Shown: piece by piece, positions 58,401 to 64,000 of the stretch
How positions within the stretch are numbered: position 1 is the stretch's first letter
Layout: the number at the start of each line of letters is the position of its first letter
Assembly: GCF_024763615.1 (NCBI RefSeq)
Contig: NC_077223.1
Coordinates: 91,512,627-91,576,626 of the forward strand
Origin: Phlebotomus papatasi
Lineage: Eukaryota; Arthropoda; Insecta; Diptera; Psychodidae
Direction: 5' to 3'
Length of the DNA stretch: 64,000 nucleotides
The notes under the pieces: generated by a model
Told to the model about the DNA's origin: nothing
Database searches by the model: none
Seen by the model: the letters and a program-made list of their open reading frames with translations, nothing else
Made by a program: the position numbers and the translations under genes

Positions 58401-61400
58401 AGGATTACTCCTACGATCAGCAACTACCCTCCGCTGCCCTTTTACCAAGGGTTTTCTGCCTTTTTGGGCTGATTTTCTGCACTTTTCACACACTCACGGA
58501 CACATGTGTTGCGCAATCGGCACGTGCACAACCCATTTTTCTCATTATTTTCGCCACTCGCGGCCACTTTTGGGGCACGGACACTATCCCACTATCTGAT
58601 TTGTAAAGCCACGGGGCTTTACAGTGGGGAATTTGAGGACTCAGGGCTTAAGTGGCGTGAAACAACGGCCCACCGCACGAGCCGTGACACTCCACTCGAC
58701 AGCCTGAGCCATACTGAATGTCTCTCTCTGCCGATCGATAGATCGGCAGAGGGCTCTACTGACTGTGAGTTTGAATTGAGCGCCAAGCTCTAACCGTTGC
58801 CCACTGTGCCTGTGAGGGAAAGACAAACACTTGTCTAAAGGAATGGGTTGCCCACGGGATGGATTTGGATCCCCGTTTAGGCATGGCTTAACACTTTAAA
58901 TATTCAACAATAGAAAATTTTTAAGTCTTTTGAAATTTTGCCAAGGATAAGTATAATTTTTTAATCTCCCAAAATTTTAGATAGGTTAAATATTTGACAA
59001 CATAAAGTTTTTAAATTCCACAAAAATTTTGTTGGCATCAAATATTTAATAACACAAAAACACCTAAAAATTTAAAAGGGATAAAAAATACAAGAACACC
59101 AATTTTTTAAGATTTACAAAATTTTGATAAGGTTGAACGACACTAAATTTTTGAGTTTTCCAAATATTTCCGACGTAAAATACTAAATGATACTAATTTA
59201 CTAGCCTTCTGATATTTAAATGAAGTCAAATATTTGCCTATACAAAATTTTTGATTTTTTGTTTGAATATTGATGTCAAATATTCACCAAAACTGAAATC
59301 CATTCAAAATTGCAAATACACTCAAAATTTTGATGAGGTCAAATATTTTGAAGAACTAAATTTTTGAATACCCCAAAAATTTGAGAAGGACAAATATTTA
59401 AAACAATACAGATTTTTAATCTCCCGAAGTTTAGAGAGTTTAATGACTTTAAATGTTTTTCAATATATAATATTTGACTCAGACTAACGGCCTTATCACA
59501 CTTGCACATTAAAATTTTAATGTGATTCACATTAATTGTCACTTGTGAGCGTCCAAATATGTTATTTGTGTCTTTGAGTCACATAATATTTGGGGTTTTT
59601 CTATTTATTGATAAAGAAGTGGACTTGGCCTGCAAAAATAAGTTTAAATTTACCTAAGGCATAAATATTTTTCACATTAAAAAATTAAAGAGAAAATCGC
59701 ATTAATTTTTCGCATTAATGCTATAAATCAATTTATATCAAATTTTGCAGGTCAAGTCTACCTTTTAATCAACAAATAGATGAAATTTTGAATATAAAAT
59801 GATTCAAATACACAAATTACACATTTGGACTCTCACCAGCGACAATTAATGTGAATCATATTAAAATTTTTATGTGCAAGTGTGATAACACAGTAAGGGT
59901 GGTATGCACAGTAACAACTTATTTATTAGAGTTATTTATTAATTAATCAGAAAACCTATGCACAGACACAGAAAATGACGTCCCGAAAGCTCTGTTAATA
60001 AATCAGTGGGTTTCCTCTATCTACCGCCCGAGGGCAGAACTAGCGCTGAGAAAAACTTGAGAGGTTTCTAAGTCTAAATTTTTTTGTACATTTTGACCCA
60101 TTCAAGAAATAATTTTTTGGGTTCATTTTAGGGTTTTTCACTGTAAGATGTTGAAAATCTTTTTTGTGATGTATGAGCTTTTTTTTTCTTTATGGATTTC
60201 GCAAAGAAAATGTTACTAATTTGTGGAAGAAAATGTGCATTCGTTTTTTATAACACATGAACCCTAAGCACTTTTTTATACAAATATTTGATGAAAAAAC
60301 TAATGAATAATCAGAAAATATTACAGAGCAAAATCAGAATATACGACGAATTTGAAAACATTCATAAATTAATTGAAAGAATGGCTCAATTTTTGGGTAG
60401 ATAAAAATCACTGATTAATGCTTCAAAAAGAAAGATTGAAAAAAATTAGAAACGAAAATTTATAAAATTTACAGTAAAATATAATATAGAAAAGGTAATC
60501 TGATTATTATTTGTCAAATGAGGTTTATGTGTTAACTAAATCTTTGATAAAAATCGTTAAGATTCAAACTTCTTTGAAAAATATAAAATTAATTGCTTTT
60601 GCCTGACAGTCCCAGGTTATTTTCATATGATTACAAAAAAAATGAAAGTTTCTTAAAGAGTTTCATCAAAAATATTTTGCTTGATTTTAAGGCGATCACC
60701 TGTAAAACTGCCTAAAACCACACAAATCGTAATTTACTGCATGAAATTTATCAATTATTAATGTTTTTACTACTTAACTTGACGTTAATAAGTGTAACAA
60801 AGCTCCTCTCGAGGAGCATGTTTATAAGTAAAAAAAAATTATTAGTTAATAAAATGTCATGTTCTGTGCATAGGAACACTTATTAATTTGAAATTAAGTT
60901 TTCAACAGCCATTTTAATAAGTAACTTATTTATAAATAAGTAAGCTGGTTACTGTGCATAGCTTTTCTTATTTATTAACGAATTAATAAGTCAACTGGTT
61001 ACTGGGCATACCCCCCTAAATTTGATGAGATTATTTATTGAACAACAGTAAAATATTGAATCTCTCAAAATTTTGATAACGTCAAATATTTGGTAACACT
61101 GAAACTTTGACTCTCACAAAATTTATGAGGACAAATATTCAACACTAAATTTTTGAATGATACAAAATTCTGATGATGTTAAATATTTGACATTATTAAA
61201 TTTTCGAATCTCTCAAAATTTTAATGATGCTAAATAATTGACAATTTTAATTTTTCGTATCTCTCAAAATTTTGATAATGTTAAGTATGGAAGGACATTA
61301 AATTTATAAAACTCTCAAAACTTTGATGACGTCAAAAAATTATCGATACAAAATTTTTGAACTTCCCAAATATTTGAAATTCATATAATTGGTATTGCTA

Positions 61401-64000
61401 AATTTTTGAATCTCTCAAAATTTTAATAATGTCAAATGTATGATACACTAATTTTTTAAATTTCGAAATTTTGATTTTATTATATATTTTACAACGCAAA
61501 ATGTTTAAATAATCTCCCAAAATTTTAATGTAATCAAATATTTTAACAACGTTAAAAATTTGATTAAAACAATATTTTGAAGAGACCAAATATTTCAAAA
61601 CCTAAAATCTTTTAATCGCATGATAAAATGTTGATGTTATTAGACACTTCGTTAATAAAACCTTAACTTACCTTGACGCTCCTTTGTGAGTCTCTGCGAG
61701 TAAATATTCATGATCAATGTAACGTCATCAGGAGCTGAGCAGCTTTCGTGGTGGTGGCAGAGTTTGAGGGATGTTTCCCCACCAGGAGATGTAGGTGGTG
61801 CATTGGCTGTAAGTTGCCGATGTTGCCGAACATGAGCCAAAGCTGCTGACCACCTCTGATTCTCAATCAATTCCACTACAACACTCTCAAACTCAGAATT
61901 AGTCATGGGAACACTTGGAGATGGGGTTGGAGTATTTTCACCCTCAGTAGAGGTAGAAGTATCTAGGGAATCCATCTCAGTGTCATCCATGCACCGCAGC
62001 AAAGTTCCGCGGATTGTTGTGAGAGTCTTTGAGAAGTCTTGCATCTTCAGAGGACAAAATCATCAGCTTAGAAAGGAGCTTCTAACACAAAATATAATCC
62101 TATTATACGAACCTTTTCATTTTGCCGCAAATTCTGCACAATGCTGACAAGTATCTTATTGTCTGACTCAATCAGCAAAAGTAGCTGGAACATTAGTTTG
62201 TACAGACCACGTCCGAGGTCAATGAGAATTTCCGCTGTTGCGGGATCAAATGAAAAGCCCGATGCACCGGCATTTTCACTTTGTAGATCAATATCACTAA
62301 AGAGAGCTAATTTGCAGGATGTTTTCACCGAATCGAGACACTGAGTGGGAAATTTTACAAAGAAAAAAAATATTATTTCTATGATTTCTCACGACAAATA
62401 ACTTTTATTTTATTTAAAAAAAAAGTCCGGTTAATTTATTTGGTTAGAAAATAATTTTAAAATTTTGAGGTTATGTTGAACATAACCTAAGAAAACCTTT
62501 CGGATCTACGTGATCCTTTTTTATAATTTCAATAAGATTTTTTTTATTTTAAATAAAAATATTCCGAATAGGGTAAATTAAGCTAATTCAAAACCTGCTC
62601 CAAATGGAAATTTTCCGCTACTCTAAATGGAAACGTCATTGTTTTCATGATAAATACAGTACTAAATTATTATATTTATATATTTTCTATACCACAGTTT
62701 AATTATTTAGTTAATTTTGCTCTATATAAAACGAAAATCCATTCATATTCACAAATTTTGATTTGTCAATTTCTCAGAAAAATTAAAAGTGTACCTTTTC
62801 ACCATCGAATTTTTCATCGATCGACCATGTTTTCCAATGAAAAACACAATAAATTGACTGTTGTTTATTCGTTTTGTTTAATATTTAATGTCACATTTCT
62901 GGCTAATTTTAGTTAAATTAAATGCTAATCTTTATTGTTAATGGTACGTGAGGTTTTCAAATGAAATAATTACCTATTTCGTGAACAAAAAGGGTTTTTC
63001 TGAAGTGTCTGTAAATGTTTCAATAGGAAACCCCGGAAATATGATGTTTTTGGAGAAATTTTCATATTGTTCTAGATGAGAAGGGAGAAAAGACCAGGAA
63101 TAAGAACAAATCCTGCACTCAAGAGCAACTCAACAAGGTTTTGGAAGCCTTCCGTCGCGGTTTCAAGACTTACACAGTTTGTCTCCAATTAGAAACTTTC
63201 CTTGTCTCCATTTAGATTAATATGTTTCCAATAGAAGCATTTTACGCTCGCGTATTTTTCTTGTATTTAAGAAGTTTTCAAATTATATCTAAAGAATTTT
63301 CACTAAGCAATAACATTCTAGAAGAGTCAAAGGAGCAAATTTATGTAATTCTCTTCAGAAAAAAATATGAACTTAATGTGTTGAATCTTTTGCCAAAGTT
63401 AAAGCGTCTGGAAATGGTTTTGAATTAGGACATTTACCCTATTTAAAATTTTCCTGAAAACATAAAAATAACCTTAAAATATTATAAAATTGAAAATCGT
63501 ACTCACCTCAAGAACATGATCTTTTCGATCAAAGAATGTCTCAAGATGTTCCTGAACTTCCAGCACGCCAAATCGGAGAGTTTCAAACAGTCTTGGAGTT
63601 GTGACAATGCCTTGATGATGGAAAACTCTCGGTGGTTCCCCTTTTGAGGCCAACAGATCCATCATAACTGAGATCCTGTTGCCCATTTGAAGGCCAATCC
63701 CAGTGAAGAATCTCACGGATTCCTTCGAAATTGTAATGGTTTTGGCCGTAAGTTCTCTCACCAGCAAATACAGCTGATGCAGAAGTTCCGGAGCATGTCC
63801 AGAGGGTTGATTGACAAGCAGAACTTGCATCTGCTGCCTCCAGGCTTCCTCTCCGTCATCCCTAATGGGCGCTCGGAAGGAAATCAATCCTGGCAAATGA
63901 GGAGAAGCATTGCAAGGGGTAATATCACCCAAATCTCCAGCACTTGATCCACTAGTGTCACTCCTGGACACGGAATCTCTCCTCTGACGCTGCTCCCGGA
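52246..64000 (-). CDS. C-terminal part of a Furry-like protein (partial, enters from right edge)
   Basis: Coding exons 64000-63507, 62340-62113, 62044-61672 and 52451-52246 join in phase to about 433 residues ending DIITTL then TAG. The 5' part of the gene lies outside. The product has a leucine-rich helical stretch (ETLRFGVLEVQEHLETFFDR, then LECLDSVKTSCK after splicing junction context), a LYKLMFQLLLLIES helix, a Ser/Thr-rich acidic linker, and a final helical segment (YTILMENLYHVSSALNAMEL) with a Gly/Ser-rich tail. I tentatively place it with the C-termini of Furry/FRYL, very large scaffolds that work with NDR kinases in cell morphogenesis. That match rests on memory of the family and is not secure; the gene model itself is well supported by splice phases. 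Confidence 0.8.
52860..53357. repeat. ~50-bp AT-rich tandem array, part 2
   Basis: Units with AAATATTTG, ACTAAATTTTT and AAAATTTTGAT words on both sides of the hAT MITE (52940-53208) and up to the left LTR. Confidence 0.6.
52940..53208. mobile_element. hAT-type MITE, copy B, with 8-bp TSD CATTTAAC
   Basis: 269 bp, ends CAGGGGCATGACATT and AATGTCACTCCCCTG, flanked by perfect CATTTAAC at 52932-52939 and 53209-53216. Removing the element and one duplication restores an array-like unit (AAGTCACACATTTAACAACA). Same family as 22491-22762. Confidence 0.9.
53362..53653. repeat. Left LTR (292 bp)
   Basis: It starts with a hairpin: TGTAAAGCC, ACGG loop, GGCTTTACA. A second hairpin is CTCTGCCGATC with GATCGGCAGAG around 53485-53510. 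The 60-codon minus-strand open frame across the LTR is present in both LTRs and is not a recognisable protein. Confidence 0.9.
54717..54857. repeat. Three ~62-bp imperfect repeats inside the LTR element
   Basis: GGTTGAGGGTTGA, GGTTGTGGGTTGA and GGTTGAGGGTTGA recur about 62 bp apart, each followed by a T/C-rich CATGTCGTCTT-like segment. A short (CTCTA)n run lies further along at about 55149-55172. Confidence 0.5.
58602..58893. repeat. Right LTR (292 bp)
   Basis: Same sequence as 53362-53653 except T at 58860, including both hairpins. Followed by the CTTT duplication and then array sequence (AAATATTCAACA). Confidence 0.9.
58898..59488. repeat. ~50-bp AT-rich tandem array, part 3
   Basis: Continues the array to the right of the LTR element: TCAAATATTT, ACACTAAATTTTTGAG and CCAAAATTTTG words at about 50-bp spacing, with many substitutions. 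Confidence 0.65.
59491..59889. mobile_element. TTATCACACTTGCACATTAA element, copy 2
   Basis: About 400 bp with inverted ends TTATCACACTTGCACATTAA and complement (TATGTGCAAGTGTGATAA). It closely matches 41289-41689 read on the opposite strand. Non-coding. Confidence 0.75.
59896..61016. mobile_element. 1.1-kb TIR element, GGTATGCACAGTAAC ends
   Basis: Left GGTGGTATGCACAGTAAC and right GTTACTGGGCATACCCCCC are inverted, flanked by TA. A second inverted pair lies inside (AACCTATGCACAGACACAG and CTGTGCATAGGAA). It directly abuts the previous element. No coding region. Confidence 0.65.
61019..61620. repeat. ~50-bp AT-rich tandem array, part 4
   Basis: GTCAAATATTTG, ACACTGAAACTTTGA and TCTCACAAAATTT words recur at about 50-bp spacing up to the exon at 61672. 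Confidence 0.65.
61672..62044 (-). CDS. Gene 2 exon, Ser/Thr-rich linker
   Basis: 373 bp. Acceptor TCCTCTGAAG; the first codon happens to be ATG (MQDFSKTLTTIRGTLL), but the upstream exon reads straight into it. It contains an acidic Ser/Thr/Pro-rich stretch (TSTSTEGENTPTPSPSVP) and a helical segment (ESVVVELIENQRWSAALAHV). It ends in phase 1 at CAAG|GTAAGT. Confidence 0.88.
62113..62340 (-). CDS. Gene 2 exon, 76 codons
   Basis: Acceptor TTCCCACTCAG, phase 0 in and out. It begins CLDSVKTSCKLALFSDIDL, continuing the helix of the previous exon, and includes DPATAEILIDLGRGLYKLMF. The donor is AAG|GTTCGT, weaker than consensus. A 68-bp intron follows. Confidence 0.85.
62569..63442 (+). mobile_element. 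pogo-like element with AATAGGGTAAAT ends
   Basis: Left AATAGGGTAAAT followed by GCTAATTCAAAACC; right GGTTTTGAATTAG then ATTTACCCTATT: inverted ends of about 28 bp with one or two gaps. It encloses a psq-type HTH remnant at 63074-63216. Confidence 0.65.
63074..63216 (+). pseudogene. pogo-type transposase HTH fragment
   Basis: Reads GEKTRNKNKS, then CTQEQLNKVLEAFRRGFKTY before drifting and stopping. YT-EQL-ALEA-R-G is the usual first helix pattern of psq-type HTH domains in pogo transposases. The second half of the HTH and all catalytic parts are missing. Confidence 0.6.
63507..64000 (-). CDS. Gene 2 exon (partial at window edge)
   Basis: Open from the window edge (REQRQRRDSVSRSDTSGSSA) to a phase-0 donor GAG|GTGAGT after DRKDHVLE. 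It contains a basic, phosphosite-like RRDSVSRS segment and a long helical region (APELLHQLYLLVRELTAKTI). No start codon is expected here; an in-frame GTG is simply Val. Confidence 0.88.

Larger units (their letters stand above)
53362..58893. mobile_element. LTR retrotransposon, 5.5 kb, no visible coding capacity
   Basis: Identical-length 292-bp direct repeats (53362-53653 and 58602-58893) begin TGTAAAGCC and end GGCTTAACA (TG...CA). By eye they differ at one base (53620 C, 58860 T). A 4-bp duplication CTTT flanks the element (53358-53361 and 58894-58897). The 4.9-kb interior is less AT-rich than its surroundings but has no reading frame resembling Gag, protease, reverse transcriptase or integrase. 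This fits a non-autonomous large derivative (LARD-like). Orientation is uncertain: after the right LTR read on the minus strand comes TCAGATAGTGGGATA, vaguely like a leucine-tRNA primer site; no polypurine tract is obvious. Confidence 0.88.
52452..61671 (-). other. Gene 2 last intron (9.2 kb), packed with insertions
   Basis: GT-AG. 52452-52860 is AT-rich and featureless. From 52860 to 61620 the base sequence is the degenerate ~50-bp array, broken by a hAT MITE, an LTR element and two TIR elements listed separately. Confidence 0.75.
62341..63506 (-). other. Gene 2 intron (1.17 kb) occupied by a pogo-like element
   Basis: GT-AG intron. 62341-62566 is AT-rich; the rest is the element at 62569-63442 and short flanks. 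Confidence 0.7.

Noticed and set aside
63222..63428. A 68-codon plus-strand frame in the gene 2 intron
   Set aside because: It falls in the decayed 3' part of the pogo-like element and does not resemble a transposase domain.

Overview
This window is AT-rich eukaryotic nuclear DNA, almost certainly from an insect and most likely a fly (Diptera). The reasons are two multi-exon genes with GT-AG introns, fly-sized small introns (53 and 68 bp) beside very large ones, and dense DNA-transposon and MITE content. The species cannot be named from the sequence alone. Both genes lie on the minus strand, and about 34 kb of repeat-rich sequence separates them.

Gene 1 (991-18350, minus) is complete: five exons encode a 456-residue secreted fibrinogen-related protein. 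It has a signal peptide, a Ser-rich linker, a predicted coiled coil and a C-terminal fibrinogen-like domain with four conserved cysteines and a calcium-site-like DLDND motif. Exon 1 is 11.1 kb from exon 2. Gene 2 (52246-64000, minus) enters from the right edge. Its last four coding exons encode about 433 residues of a protein C-terminus that I tentatively match to the Furry (Fry/FRYL) family. Its last intron is 9.2 kb and full of mobile DNA.

Layout. 1-1.0 kb: downstream flank of gene 1. 1.0-18.35 kb: gene 1, with two large introns holding foldback elements, three elements whose ends are inverted arrays of a ~15-bp repeat, TA-flanked MITEs and a Tigger-like MITE. 18.35-52.2 kb: intergenic. It holds palindromic foldbacks, a hAT-type MITE, two piggyBac-type TTAA elements sharing one TTAA, a Tc1-derived palindrome, many TA-flanked MITEs with GGGGAAA-type ends and a pogo-like element with a transposase remnant. 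50.5-61.6 kb: a degenerate ~50-bp AT-rich tandem array lies on both sides of the last exon of gene 2. It was broken up by a tRNA-derived SINE, a second hAT MITE, a 5.5-kb LTR element with no visible coding capacity, and two further TIR elements. 61.6-64 kb: three exons of gene 2 with a second pogo-like remnant in an intron.

No CRISPR, operon, rRNA, intact tRNA gene or intact transposase was found. The two genes show no evident functional link beyond sharing a strand. The most interesting content is mobile-element architecture: several insertions can be dated relative to one another from target-site duplications and reconstructable empty sites. I see no convincing new enzymatic or defence system.
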